Positions 1 through 11,389 of a stretch of 64,000 bases of DNA are shown here, piece after piece; position 1 is the stretch's first letter, and each line of letters opens with the position of its first letter. The notes beneath the pieces were generated by a model. The model made no database searches, had not been told where the DNA came from, and was given only the letters and a program-made list of their open reading frames with translations. Position numbers and translations under genes: made by a program. The DNA lies in assembly GCA_032821775.1 (NCBI GenBank), contig JAVLRN010000015.1, forward strand, positions 1 to 64,000, read 5' to 3'. Source of the DNA: Sanguinoderma infundibulare. Lineage: Eukaryota > Basidiomycota > Agaricomycetes > Polyporales > Polyporaceae.

Positions 1-6
1 ACGCAC

Positions 7-280
7 CTGTTCGCATGGACGACGCCCGGGTTCGCCTCGAGCTGCTGGATGGCGTTCAGGCGGAGCTTGAGGCCGACGTAGCAGAGGAAGAAGAAGAAGA
101 CGATGAGCGCGAGCCGCTTCCAGGGCGACGCGGCGGCGGGGGGTTGAACCGCGGGTCCTGTGCGAGGCGGCGGTGGAGCTCGCGGAACGTCGCTCGTCGG
201 CTCGTGGCGTGGGTACTCGCGACGCTTCTCGTCGCCGCTCGCCGGCAGCCGTTCGTACTCGTACTCGTGCCCCGCGGCAT
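7..280 (-). pseudogene. Broken exon 1 copy of small type II membrane protein
   Basis: This is the duplicate of exon 1 of the intact gene at 10917-11389. Relative to that copy it has an inserted GC just after the start codon, an extra A in the segment matching 11295-11300, and two extra bases in the GGC-rich stretch near 130. The frame therefore switches several times, and the membrane segment falls out of frame with the start. The splice donor at position 7 is still recognisable. Exon 2 would lie left of the window. Confidence 0.75.
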
Positions 281-756
281 GTCGGTGGTGTTGCTTCTGC
301 TGCCAGGAGCGGAAGGGGTGGGAGAAGGACGGCGACGGGAGAGTAAAGGAATGGTGGCGGTTGTGACGGTGGTGGTATGAAGCAGAGATGTATTACTGTT
401 ATTATTTCGGGAGCGCGGGCGGTCCGCCTGGTGACCCGCACCCACGACCGCTCCACTCACGACTCCTTCGCACAACTAGCGACGAGGTATACAGGATTAT
501 TGTCTGCACCAGTCTCCCCACACGTCATACATGAATCCAGTGCATGTATACAACGTATTGCCATGTCTGCTAAACGCCCTGAAGCTGTAATTGCGCGGGT
601 TCGCTCCCTCCTCTTCGAATGCACGAAAACGGGGAGCAACGCATAGATATTTCCAGACCAAAATTAGCCAAAGGTGTACCGTACAAAGCGAAAAAGCCCG
701 GAGTCCGAAGTGAATAAGTTACGCGCCGCCGCAACTTCGTCCCTCGAGGCTGGCAC

Positions 757-3046
757 TCAACAACGCCGAGCGATGCCCTGCCGAGCTTCTTCCTCCCTGC
801 CCACGCTCAGTTCAGAAATGCTCCAAAGCGACGATACCAAACACGACGCACCGGTACTCGAACATGACCTGGATGCCCACAAACAGGCAGGCGCACGCGA
901 CGAGCATGAATTGCACACCCTGCCAGCTGCCCACGATCTGCTCGATCATGTACTTCATCCCGTCCGTGCCGATGACGAACCCGACCAGGTTCGCGGTCAT
1001 CATCATAAGTACGTTGCACACCCCGCCAACGGCACCGACGTGCCTGAACCACGGCCTGTCTCCGTACTATTCCGATTCAGGGGTCAGCCAACGGTCTTCA
1101 ATCTCCTAAATGAACGCAGCGAGTCCGAGACCGAGCGCACCTTCGACCCGGGGACCAAATACCGCGCCGTTCACCCTCCGGCAGAATAAATAAACTGACG
1201 AGCCAGCCCCCACGCCAGCAACTTGAACGACAGGTCGTGCCAGAGCGCCACAAACGTAAACACGAGCACGCTCGTGAACACGAGGTTCCCGCGTGCCCCC
1301 CAGCGGGATGTAGATGTAACGTACGATCCAGAGGTTGTACGAACGGTGCCATGCGCGCCAGAAGCCAAGCGGCGAGTAGTTGTTCGCCATGCAACGGACC
1401 CATATTCTCCGGAGGGTCGACGCCGTCCGCGAGAGCCCAGAGGCGGAAGAACCGCCAGGGGACAAGGAGCTGCAAGTTGTCGGGGCGTGGCTAGAGGTCA
1501 GCGGGCGTGTGTGAAGAGGAGAGGGGACAGGGAGGTGGGGGCGAGGCGGAGCGCACCTTGAGCCAGACGACGATGAGGTTCCAGAAGCCGACCATGCAGA
1601 GCTCCGCGGCAGAGTACCCAACCCACGCTTTGCGGTCCTTGATCGCGACGACGTACATGAAGTGGAGAATCGTCTCGAGCGTCATGATGCACGCCACGAA
1701 GCGGCCGAGGTAGCCCAGCACTGTCCGCCAGGTGACGGTAAGTCGAATACGAAACTAATCCGCGAACATGCGAATCAGCAATGATGCGGAGGATCGCGCG
1801 ACAGATGAACGCACCTGCCACATAAAGTCGTTGAATGTCATGATGGGCCCGGCGATGTATAGCGGGGGGTACAGAGCGTACAGCGATATAGTTAAGATAC
1901 GAGTACGTGGCCAGGAGTACGTGGCCAGGCCATGGTTCACCCGCGGCCTGTGCTTGTCGGATAAGGATGTCTGCTGGCCTCTTCAGTTCCTCCCGCCACG
2001 CCTCGGGAAGCAGCTGAACTAACCTCAGGAAGGCCGACGCCCTTGCACGTCCAGTAATAGTCCATGTTGAACGATACGAGTCGCAGCATTGTGATATTGA
2101 AGCTGATGTACCACCTCGGATACACGCCCTGCCACGCGTCCTACGTACACCGTCCCCATTCCCAACCTAGTCAGGTCAGCGACGCACACGCACAGACCCC
2201 ACACACGCACCAAGAACGCGAACAGCGGGTGGAGCTGCCCAAACCTGTGGCCCCTGTTCCGCTCGTTCGCGTAGAGCACGAGCGCGTTGAAGACCCACGT
2301 CAGGACAGGACCCGCCTTTGAGCCCTGGCACGATTTGGCGATCGCGTAGTTGAGGGAGAGGATGGCGAAGACTTTGAGCGCGCTCGCGCCGTGCAGGCCA
2401 AACAGCATCGCGGTGGAGAACGCGACGAGGAAGGGTATGCGGTACATATTACTGGAGCTGGATAGAGAGGGTGCTTTTCGTGCGAGCAGAGCGTGGAGTT
2501 GCTTGAGGCCAAAGAAGACGGCTGCGAGGAGGGTGAGGGGGAGGAGGCCGTTTCGGAACGACCGGTATTGGTTGTCACTGTTGTCCTACAACAATTATAA
2601 ACGAAAGAGATCTGAGGGTTGAGTTCCTCAAGCCAAAGCTACAGCCGGACGAGGAATGCACTCACCACTGGTCGACCAAACAGCCAACCGGGAGATAATG
2701 CACTCTCATAATACGGGTAATTAGGATGGGAGGCTACGCAAATACGTTCAGGTCGTGGTATTCACAGCCAAAGATGGGTACTCACCCGAGCTCAGTCTAT
2801 AGGGTATCCAAACCATCAAGGGCAGTGCGCACGCGAACACCACGTAGTACACCATGAACTCCGGCGTCCTCCATCGCGGGGCCGGGTGCTGCTGGGCTTT
2901 TACTTGTGGACTGTATGCGGTTGGTATGTGCACAGTCAATCTGATGATGCCGTAGGGCTTGTACGAAGAGTCCGGCGGCGAGTCCAGTCGAAAGCGGAGG
3001 CCGGGCAGAGGTCGGAGGGCATGTGGACTACGGCGTCGCCCAGCAT
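757..3046 (-). pseudogene. GUP1-like MBOAT acyltransferase, frameshifted duplicate
   Basis: This region is colinear with the intact GUP1 gene at 11859-14124, and all exons are recognisable. The coding frame is broken in several places: a two-base loss near 2985-2990 in exon 1, a 13-bp tandem duplication in exon 5 near 1912-1925, and two single-C insertions in the exon that carries the MBOAT histidine region (near 1287 and 1401). The last two exons, including the C-terminal tail and stop, are preserved. The gene could not make a full acyltransferase if the sequence is right. The damage is mostly small indels rather than substitutions, so read error should be excluded. Confidence 0.85.
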
Positions 3047-3422
3047 GTACGTAGGTTGCGGGAGTTCAGGATCGACTTCTTGGCATCGGGAGAGCGAGCG
3101 AGAGGGATGCGGAGGGCGACGAGAGCAACGAGGACGGCAAGGAGGGGGCCGAGGACGGCGAGTCGAGTTTAACAAGGTATAGGCGCCCATAACCAATAAA
3201 CAGGTGGATCAGGACGGCAATAACGTGAATTTCCAATCTTGAGTGTATGTGCGTCATCGCTTGTCGATTCACTTGGAGCGGGCCTCCTCCCGTCCTTGCC
3301 CCCGTCCGCTCACGATCTCGGCTAGGATTCGGCTGTGGCTGTGCTCGTCTCTGAGCACTTTCGACACAAGTCAGTGCCATGCCTCACTGAACTTGTGGAC
3401 CTCGTCTGGTCTCATGCGCAGT

Positions 3423-3826
3423 ATGTCCCATTTACAGACTTGGACGTCGCTTCACTTCCGCCCTCCGCGCCCTCTCTCATCCACCCATCATCTGCAAGCC
3501 CGCCCGACCCGTTCCCGCCGTCCTGCACACTGCACCCGCCGGACGTCCAAGCCCGGACAAATCGTCTATGCCATCACCGACGTCAGGGACTTGCACGACT
3601 GGATGCACACCCCTCTCCAACACTTTCCTCTCTCCGTTGTCGCTGGCACATCGCCTTCGTTCTCTGCTACCCTCGTCCGCTCTCTCGATCGTACTTCCGC
3701 TCTTTCATCATCCCTACCAGCGCATCCAAGCGTCGCATACAAACACACCCCAGCTATGTCGCATATACAGCCTTCGCCATCGCTCCCCTTACGCCCTCCG
3801 CGACGCCCCAGTCAGGTCCGGAAGCC
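3423..3826. other. No gene recognised; pyrimidine-rich leader of RING pseudogene
   Basis: The sequence right of the duplication breakpoint is C/T-rich with no recognisable domain. It is open in the frame of the RING pseudogene that follows, and may be its former promoter or leader. It shares nothing obvious with CK2 beta, which occupies this place in the right copy. Confidence 0.4.
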
Positions 3827-4610
3827 ATGTCCGCTCCACCGTCGATCCTCCCGACGACGAACATGACCTCTGTCCGCACGCGGCCCGGCTTTAATCGAGC
3901 ACAGACGGCGACGAGCGTGCCCAGTGTGAACGTGGGCGACATACTTGCGGAGATACCCAGACCAAAGCCTTCCCAGCCGTCGACGTCGACTTCAGCGGCC
4001 AAGCCAAGTGCGGCACGTCTGTCTCGACCTCCCACTTCAACCCGCACGACAGATCCCCGGAAACGTTTCCTGCCCTCCGTCGCAGCCCAGAGGCGCGCGC
4101 CGTCGGCCCGAGTGCAGAACACTCCCCTGGTTCGCCGGAAACACTCGGTCAGTCCAGACGCGGACGGCCCTGCGAACCTCAAGCGTGCGACGTCCCAGGC
4201 TGGCAAGGAAGAAATCGACGCCGGAGGCGTGTCCCGCCCGCGCCAAGCACAGACGTCTTTCGCCCGGCCCGTAACCCTCATTCCGCACATTACACTTCCC
4301 GGACGCCTCTCGCCATCGTATGCCTCCCACCGTCACTCTCGTCGCCGGTCACAAAACTCGAACAGCGGTCATAGACATCGTCGTCACACTCTTCGCAACC
4401 ACGCCGAAAGTGCGAGCTCAACCGGAGCGCTCCCTCGACACTGTGCCAACAGACGACGTGGAGCCTCTTGCGCCGTATACGTGCCCCATCTGTTTCTCGC
4501 TGCCGTCCGATGCCACCATCAACCCGTGCGCACACGGCGGTGAAGACGACGATGCGCCGCGGTCCGTATACCCTACCATTCCTCTGGGCGAGCGGATGAT
4601 TACCAGGTAC
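3827..4610 (+). pseudogene. RING-finger (Slx8-like) E3 ligase pseudogene
   Basis: An ATG at 3827 opens a serine/threonine/arginine-rich N-terminal region of about 150 residues. The frame then shifts near 4300-4320. The second frame carries a half RING finger: an acidic lead, the Cys-x2-Cys core PYTCPICFSLPS and a following NPCAH. The next part of the finger, read as AVKTTMRRGPYTLPF, lies in a third frame at about 4540-4585, and the last Cys pair is lost near 4610. Basidiomycete RING proteins of the SUMO-targeted ubiquitin ligase type have this arrangement, with a disordered N-terminus and a C-terminal RING. At least two frameshifts make it a pseudogene. The Slx8 assignment rests on general layout only. 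Confidence 0.6.
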
Positions 4611-4989
4611 GCTCTCATGTGCATGCCAGTGTCAGAGCCGACACTGATGCGGGATGCTACACAGATGGCTACTGCTACTAAACTAATCCGACACCATCCA
4701 CCCCGTCACGACCTTCCATACACCCCAAGCAAGGCCGCGCCCTGCTCATACAGGCACTCAGTTCCCACACCCAGCGTCGAGCAACAGATCAGAGTGCACT
4801 TACGCCATGCGCCGGTCGATCCCGCGATCTCCGTCACCAGACCACGGCGTCTGCAAAATGAATCTGGCAAAAAGTGAGCCCAGGAACGGCCCATAGAATG
4901 ACAGGACTAACTTACGTTGATTGCAAGCGCGACCGTCAGTCGGCCTTCAACTCGTCATCCTCTTCGGTCGACTCCTCTATCTCAATGTC

Positions 4990-5215
4990 AGCTGGCGAGG
5001 GCGAAGATCGCACGCAAGTGGATCCGCGACCAGGCCCAAGTCCAAGTGGGGCCCACCGGTCAGCGCGTGGTCGACAGCCCGAGTCCAAGCCCGTCCAGGC
5101 GTCGTCCGCTTCCCGGTGCTCCTGTCGCCGAGCAGGTCCAACACGCTCGTGGACGACGAACCGGCGATCGAGGCGCTGCTCGTCCAAGCCACGAAGCAGC
5201 AGCCCATGACCTGCG
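4990..5215 (+). repeat. Degenerate exon-like repeat, copy A
   Basis: About 220 bp that recurs diverged at 5838-6062. Both copies contain a fragment readable as KWIR(D/E)QAQVQV followed by a proline/serine-rich stretch and, in another frame, a sequence like DDxPxIEALL. It looks like one coding exon duplicated and then decayed. The parent protein is not recognised. Confidence 0.5.
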
Positions 5216-5837
5216 GATGCGCGCGGGAATTGCTTGGTTCGGTTCAATCGCGCTGTCGCCGACGTCTTACCCCTGCTGTTAGGACCGAGGACGTCAACGT
5301 TCAAACTTGCCAGCGATGCAGCATACGGCGTACCTCCCTGAAGCGACGTTCAACCACCGGCTTCCGCGTGAACCGACGTCGACGAACGCAGCGGGAGTAA
5401 GAGCACGAGCAGACAACGGCGGATGGGCAGGGATGGGGATGTGTCCCTCTCCACCCTCATCCCTCGTCCTAAATACCTCGCACTGTGGTCCGTGCGCACC
5501 ACCTGGATTTCGGAGAATCGGCACATCTCCGGTCGACCACAACGGCGGTAACATGAACCCTGTGCACAGACATGCGGTATCCAGCTCGGCTAACCACTCT
5601 CCAGGCACCTCGTGACGACCGCCCGTTGATCTCGCACTCGACGATTCGCGATCGCGCCTCGGTCTGTGGCGGTACATCTGCAGGGTCCACGACAACGGAG
5701 CGAAGCGAGATGGCATCTGGAGGTAGCGATGGATACGTGTATGTACTTACGACGTGATTCTAATTCAGTGCTGATTCCCCATCAAATGAGCGGAGCGGGA
5801 GCTTCAACTCTCACGGCGGGCTGAAGGACGAAGGCGC

Positions 5838-6062
5838 CGCCTCGTTCTCCTCAGCAGAATGTACCACCGCAGGCAAGTGGATCCGCGAACAGGCTCAAGT
5901 CCAAGTGCAGCTCACCGGTCAGCATGTCGGAGCCTGTCCAGGCTTCATCCGCTTCCTGGTCCCCCGTCGCCGAGCGGTTCCAATGCGCTCATGGACGACA
6001 AACCGATGATCGAGGCGCTGCTCGCCAAACTCGCGAAGCAGCAGTACATGACCGTCTCACGC
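5838..6062 (+). repeat. Degenerate exon-like repeat, copy B
   Basis: Second copy of the unit at 4990-5215, in the same orientation about 850 bp downstream. The fragment DDKPMIEALLAKLAKQQ is readable here near 5995-6045, which suggests an original helical protein segment. Frames do not stay open through the unit, so I call it a relic. Confidence 0.5.
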
Positions 6063-6099
6063 GCGTGAGAGGTGCCCGACCTCGCGAACGCGCACGTCC

Positions 6100-7990
6100 G
6101 AGCAGGAAGCCATGATTGGCCAAAAGACCATCAGCGGCCTGGGTAGCGGCAGCAGCAGCAACGGCAAGGCTGGAGAGCGGCGCGTCGTCACTGCGATATT
6201 TGCCCCTCATGCGTCCAATGTGCGTTTTGCACCGCACAACGCTGTCCTGGATGCGTGCTCAACATGGTGCCGACCGGACGAGTGCTGCATCGAGACTGGC
6301 AAGTGTCTCCGAGGATGTTCTCGATGTAGGCTTGAAGATGCACGCGGACGTCCGGGAGACCGTGCGCGGGGCGCCGCGGACTCATTTTCACGTATCAAGG
6401 GTCGTCTCGGCTGTGGATATGAATGCGAGATGCGGTCCGCCTTCGCGCCAGGGCTCAGCTTGAGGCGTATTCATCAGAGCGGCGGCCGGATGCAGAAGCG
6501 GCTGATTGGGAACGAGATGCGCGGCCGCAGTGGACAGAGCACTTCGTGTGCACCGCCGTCGCCAGGCGGAGACTTGCGCCCCTTCTCATTTTCTGGACGT
6601 CTTTCACCTGCGGTCCCTCGGTGTAGGTCGCACGCGTTTGACGTATCGTGGTGAGTTTGGCTTTATTCATTCGCGCCATCTTCTATGGTCCACCCGTACG
6701 ATTGTGGATTGCGGGAGGACTGAAAGGATCTGCAACATGAACCCCGCACAGATGCAGCCTAACCTCCAGAACATCCCACAGATCTGTATCGTTCAGCTGG
6801 TACGTGATCACATTTATTTGTCCGCCCTTCGCAAGTGTTCTTGGCCTCTCTTCTGATGCATTCTACCCGAGTTCCCATGGAGTCACCACCTAGCACCGCA
6901 GCTCAATCTCAGCCGACTCGGACACTTCGGCTGGGTGAGCGGTTCCCATGTAGGTTATCCACTCTATCAGGACCAGGGGTTGGCAATGAGGCATGTATCA
7001 GCACGCAGCTGCAGTCCATTTCGCAAGGACCAAGCATCGCCGAAATACCCGCTGCGCGAAGGCCCCAGACCGCCAGTTTGTCTCACCGGATCCCAGACGA
7101 CCCTCGAGCTGCATATGAACGTATGATGGATGCGCGAAGGACAGGGGACCCCGCAGTTCACAGACGACGGCCATCCAAGCCCCTGCCACAGCGCGGATAC
7201 AAGACGTTCCGCCGCATTTCGCTCGGTCCTTCCTAAACGGATCACTCCAACAGGTCAGAGAAATGTAGTATGGATCTTTCCATGTTTCGACTCTGACACG
7301 TTCGCATTCGGCAGTCAGAGGTCAATATTCCGAATCAAATGCTCAAAATTTCTTCCGTGATGATGCGAACGCCCTGGTCCAGCCCTCACTCGGCTGGAAT
7401 GCTGCGTGCAATTATGGTATGTCATCATTTGGTCTGGAGGATGTGCGACAGTGGACTATGCCCCATCTAGCTCGGTGAGTAAAGAAAGCGGCGCTCGAGT
7501 GTGGTCTGTGGTCGGAGGAAAGGAGACAGTGCGAGTGGACGCAGTGGGAAGCAATGGGGGTGTGAAATTTTCGAGGAATGGAGCATCACTGGCCGCTGGA
7601 CCGTGAGTGTTGTGGAACAGCGGCAGATGAAGACATGTCCCCCGCGGGATCGTGCACGCGCAACCCGGTGAAAAGTTCATACCCGCAGTATCAAACCCTC
7701 TTTTACAGTGCACACAGACGGGACCTCACAAGCTTTCAATCCGTCCGCAGTCCAATGCGGTGGGAACCACTTCGTACATGCGAGATCTCGAGATTTGCGA
7801 TGACCGGTTGTTTCAAACCATCAAGTGTATTCAACCGTGGCCGCTGTACGTACCTGATTTCCACGCTTATGCATCAACAACCGTTGCTCATGAGAACGCC
7901 GTAACCAGTCGCAAAGTCTTGCTGGCCCCGAGTCCGCCCACTTTCCCCTCTCCCCTGTCCATGTCCAATGTACCCGTTCGCATTACCCTC
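6100..7990 (+). other. Decayed coding-like sequence, no protein recognised
   Basis: Short exon-like stretches occur on the plus strand, for example a Gln/Asn-rich fragment MNPAQMQPNLQNIP near 6737 and a fragment GPSIAEIPAARRPQ near 7030. GTAAGT/GTGAGT-like donors are scattered through the region, but no open model spans it. It may be the ruin of a low-complexity nuclear protein. I found no domain and no intact frame, and assign no function. Confidence 0.3.
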
Positions 7991-8089
7991 CATACCGCTC
8001 GTTCTTGATAGTCGTGTACATCCGGTGAGCACATCACTTATTTACATGCATCATTGGTATCCCTCATCTGCGGAACCGCTGACACACTT

Positions 8090-9890
8090 CTCGCCTCCCC
8101 ATCTTAGTATCCACCAGCGAGCCCTTCGCGCATGTTCGAGTCGCGATGCACGCACAGTTCGACAACGCCGTCGACGCAGCGGTGCACGCCTTCCCCTCCT
8201 GGAGCACAAAGCCTTGGGAGGAGCGTGCAGACGCACTGAAGACCGTTCGCTGAGATGCTCATGAAGGGGGCTGGGGAGGACCGCGCGGATGCGTGAGTTG
8301 CTGTTTTGATGTTTAGCTGGGAGTTGCTGAAGCCACGATGGCAATTACAGGGCTGTTGAACTACACATGGCTGTGTCTCTGTCCCGAAAGTCGGTAGAGC
8401 ACAAGCTCGAGGATGAGGTTGTCACGAGCGAGTCTGGAAGGGTAGCGAAGATTCGGCACAAGCCATATGGGGTGGTACGCACGCCTTCCTTTGCGAACGC
8501 TTCAAGTTCTTATACGCTGACCCCTCCGTGACTAGTGCGGTGCAATTGTAGCATTCAAGTAGGTTGTGTTTAACAAGATACGTTAGACAGGGCTATGGTT
8601 GACATGACGGGCAGCTTCCCGCTCGTCCTCTGCATCCTTAAGCTGGCCCACACCCTCCTGGCCGGAAAGTGCCTCATCATCAAGCCCCCGCTAACTGCGC
8701 CCTGCATCCCTCTCAAGGTCGTCGAGCCCGCACAGTCAGTCTTGCCTCTCGATGTGCTCCCGGTCCTCAACGGTGGCAAAGACCTGTATGCATCCACATT
8801 GTATCGTTTTCCCTCGCGCATGCACACTTATCGAGATCGTTTGCAGAGGACAATGGATGGTTAAGTATCCACGCATCCAGCGCATCTCGTTCACAGGTTC
8901 CACCACGGCCGGGCAAGCTGTCATGCGCGAGGCCACGGCCGAGGTCAAGAAAATCACCCTTGAGCTCGGCGGGAACGATCCAGCGATCGTGCTCCCGGAT
9001 GTCGACGTCAAGAAAATCGCGCAGTACGTCAAAGTTAACATTCATCTTCGCGTGGTGGAATGGGCACTCACGTGAAGATTCAGAGACCTCTTCGCTGGCA
9101 CCACCAGCAATGTGGGACAAATTTGCTTCACGGCAAAGCGGCTTTTCATCCAGGAGGATGTGTATAACGCTGTCCAGGAAGAGCTTGTTGCTCTCGCTAA
9201 GGCGGCGAAGATTGGGGATCCATTCGACGCAAAGACCACGATGGGCCCCGTGCAGAACCCAGGACAGCGTGAGAGGCTGAGGTACGTCCGGAGCCACCAC
9301 CAGCGTACTCACTGGTTCGTTGACCTGCGACATCGATATGCTTTTAGCAGGGCCCTGATCGCAGAGTGCAAGACAAACGGGTACAAGATCGCTTTCGAGG
9401 GCAAAGCTCCGAATTCGAGGGGCTACTTCGTCCTGATCATCATCGTCGACAACCCTCCTGAAGATTCCCGGTTGGTACGCGAAGAGCGTGAGCTGAGTGT
9501 TTGTATTTCAGCGCGAGGTTACCGCACCTAACTACGAGATTGCAGAGTTTGGCCCGATTATTCCGCTGCTGAAGTGGAAGGATGACGAAGATGTGTTGGC
9601 ACGTGCTAGTAAGTATTTAAGTTGTTTCCCGGTGAACCCAGGAGAGCACCTACTGACGAGTACACGCTGTGCGGATGCATTTATCGCTGCAGACAACACC
9701 GAGCACGGTCTATCTGCCTCGGTCTGGGGCTCCGACATGGAGCGTGTTCAAGGCCTTGGGGAGAAGCTGGTCTGTGGGTCGGGTAAGCGACTTTGGTCCA
9801 ATACGTACCAGCGCACTGTTGCTTACACACGTTCCTGGTAAATCATTCAAATGTGGATCAACGAGTGGGGTCTACTGTCAGGCGACCTCG
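8090..9890 (+). pseudogene. Aldehyde dehydrogenase (ALDH) pseudogene
   Basis: Colinear ALDH pieces run along the plus strand in several frames. They are an N-terminal helix region (8102-8290), a Rossmann-side segment reading LLAGKCLIIKP (about 8655-8690), the NAD-binding motif region FTGSTTAGQAVM (about 8889), the general-base motif ELGGNDPAIV (8960-8990), the nucleophile region NVGQICFTAKR with the catalytic Cys (about 9108-9140), and the C-terminal stretches FGPIIPLLKW (9550) and IQMWINEWG (9850). Introns explain some frame changes. However, a stop interrupts the first block near 8250, a 20-odd base insert near 9490-9513 is too short for an intron, and the conserved C-terminal FGGxxxSG end is missing. 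The active-site residues Glu and Cys survive. It most resembles fungal ALDHs of the broad benzaldehyde/salicylaldehyde type. Confidence 0.8.
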
Positions 9891-9978
9891 TGAGTCCCGT
9901 CTCTCCGGTCTCCTTGACTTTCCACTGACTGTCGCTCCTCTGCGTCTTCTCTATATATCTTCTGTTCATTCCAGACAT

Positions 9979-10420
9979 CGCCCGGTTCATCCAAGCCCAC
10001 CGCCGGATGGAAGACCTCTCGTTCACCAACCTGGATGCGAAGAACAACGTGTCGGGTGACTTGGGGATGGCGAAGTAGAAGAGCGCGCGGCGCCCCACCT
10101 GCGCTGTGGTCCATGATCGCGTGCGGCCTCCATGCGCTGCAGCGATTTAGGCCCGCCCTACTCTCACGCAGCTCGACATGCTCGTGCACATTCCGCAGAC
10201 ATTGGAGACGATCTGTTTGCTCTGGGCGGCCACTCGTCAGCCTGGGCCTGGGGGTGTTCAGACATATTTGCTGTTCTCAGTGAGTGGATTTTTTGCGGGT
10301 GCTTGGCGTCGGCTCGTGGCCACAGATGGGCGCATTCCACCCGCGGTCGGGGGAGGACGTCCGTAGAGCACGTAGTTGTACATTGTGGCCATATGGTGTC
10401 CAAAACTGAACGTAGATAGA
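9979..10420 (+). other. Remnant with a carrier-protein-like motif
   Basis: At 9979-10078 an open segment ends in a TAG and reads like a protein C-terminus (contains MEDLSFTNLDAKNN), source unknown. At 10201-10242 one frame reads IGDDLFALGGHSSA. That is the signature around the phosphopantetheine-attachment serine of acyl/peptidyl carrier domains, as in NRPS-like or aminoadipate-reductase enzymes. Nothing else of such an enzyme is visible, so this is at most a small fossil. Confidence 0.3.
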
Positions 10421-10464
10421 TTTAACTCGAGTGTCTACGAAACCCTTCCCTACCTGTACTGTCC

Positions 10465-10748
10465 AGATTGTGCTCGAAAGCCCTCCCCCATGTTCCGCTC
10501 GCGTGCCGTCCGGATTGTATCCCCAAACTCACCGTCCGGATTGTTCACCAGAGCCCGCCGTCCGAGTTGTATCCCAAAACTCTCCCGCTCGCCCACAGTC
10601 CAGATTGTTTACAAACACTCACCGTCCGGATGGTTTACAAAACCTCACCATCCGGATTGTTCACACACACTCACCATCCGGATCGTTCAAAAACTCATCA
10701 TCCGAATGGTTCACAAAACCTCACCGTCCGGATCGTTCACAAAAATTC
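10465..10748 (+). repeat. 26-bp minisatellite
   Basis: About eleven imperfect tandem units of roughly 26 bp with the core TCCGGATnGTTCACAAAA followed by a CTCACC-like box. Units near 10620-10745 are the most uniform. Because 26 is not a multiple of three, all three frames read similar Ser/Pro/His-rich peptides. These are a by-product of the repeat and not a gene. Confidence 0.85.
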
Positions 10749-10916
10749 TCCCTATCTCAAGCCCTTGTCCCGGTCATTCGCAGCGTGTGAAACCCACAGA
10801 ATGGTTAGTCTCCCGCACTGTCCCTGCAAACTCCGCTCGGCTCATCGGTACTACCGAACAGAACCGCTGGCTCCTGGTCCAGTGCCCTCCTGTCCCTGAC
10901 GCGCGCGAACGCACCT

Positions 10917-11389
10917 TCACTGCCGCACGGTCGGCGCAGCGCCCCGCAGGCGCGTCCGCCCGTCCTTCAGCTTCTCGGTGATGATAGGGCTCGCCGCCGG
11001 CCGGAACTTGAACTCGTTCGAGTACCTACACCACCCCGCCCATCCCAATCACAGCCCAGGCCTGCGTGTTCAGCCCCGTCCATCCTGCTCCCGCCCTGCA
11101 TCCGGTGAGAAAGCACGCACCTGTTCGCATGGACGACGCCCGGGTTCGCCTCGAGCTGCTGGATGGCGTTCAGGCGGAGCTTGAGGCCGACGTAGCAGAG
11201 GAAGAAGAAGAAGACGATGAGCGCGAGCCGCTTCCAGGGCGACGGCGGCGGGGGGTTGAACCGCGGGTCCTGTGCGAGGCGGCGGTGGAGCTCGCGGACG
11301 TCGCTCGTCGGCTCGTGGCGTGGGTACTCGCGACGCTTCTCGTCGCCGCTCGCCGGCAGCCGTTCGTACTCGTACTCGTGCCCCGGCAT
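10917..11389 (-). CDS. Small single-pass (type II) membrane protein, 125 aa
   Basis: Two exons, 11389-11121 and 11025-10917, are joined by a 95-nt intron with donor GTGCGT and acceptor TGTAG. The phase-2 junction makes an Arg codon, and the stop is TGA at 10917-10919. The product starts with a charged, Tyr/Glu-rich cytosolic segment of about 52 residues. A strongly hydrophobic helix reading LALIVFFFFLCYVGLKL comes next (about residues 53-70), and a short basic tail ends with RGAAPTVRQ. No signal peptide precedes the helix, so a type II topology in the secretory pathway is likely. I do not recognise the family. The gene lies directly downstream of GUP1 on the same strand, and the broken duplicate of exon 1 at 7-280 preserves the same arrangement. 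Confidence 0.75.

Larger units (their letters stand above)
1..3422. repeat. Left, degenerate copy of a 3.4 kb segmental duplication
   Basis: Positions 1-3422 align colinearly with 11115-14531 at high identity. The block holds exon 1 of a small membrane protein, all of GUP1, the GUP1/CK2 beta intergenic region and the 5' untranslated exon and first intron of CK2 beta. The left copy has many one- and two-base insertions, often in homopolymers, plus a 13-bp local duplication near 1912-1925, and these break the reading frames. It presumably continues beyond the left edge. The right copy is intact. Divergence, and different sequence beyond position 3422, argue against a simple assembly repeat, but poor consensus quality in the left copy cannot be excluded from sequence alone. 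Confidence 0.93.

Noticed and set aside
10440..10990. Long overlapping Ser/Pro/His-rich frames
   Set aside because: Produced by the 26-bp minisatellite, open in all three frames.
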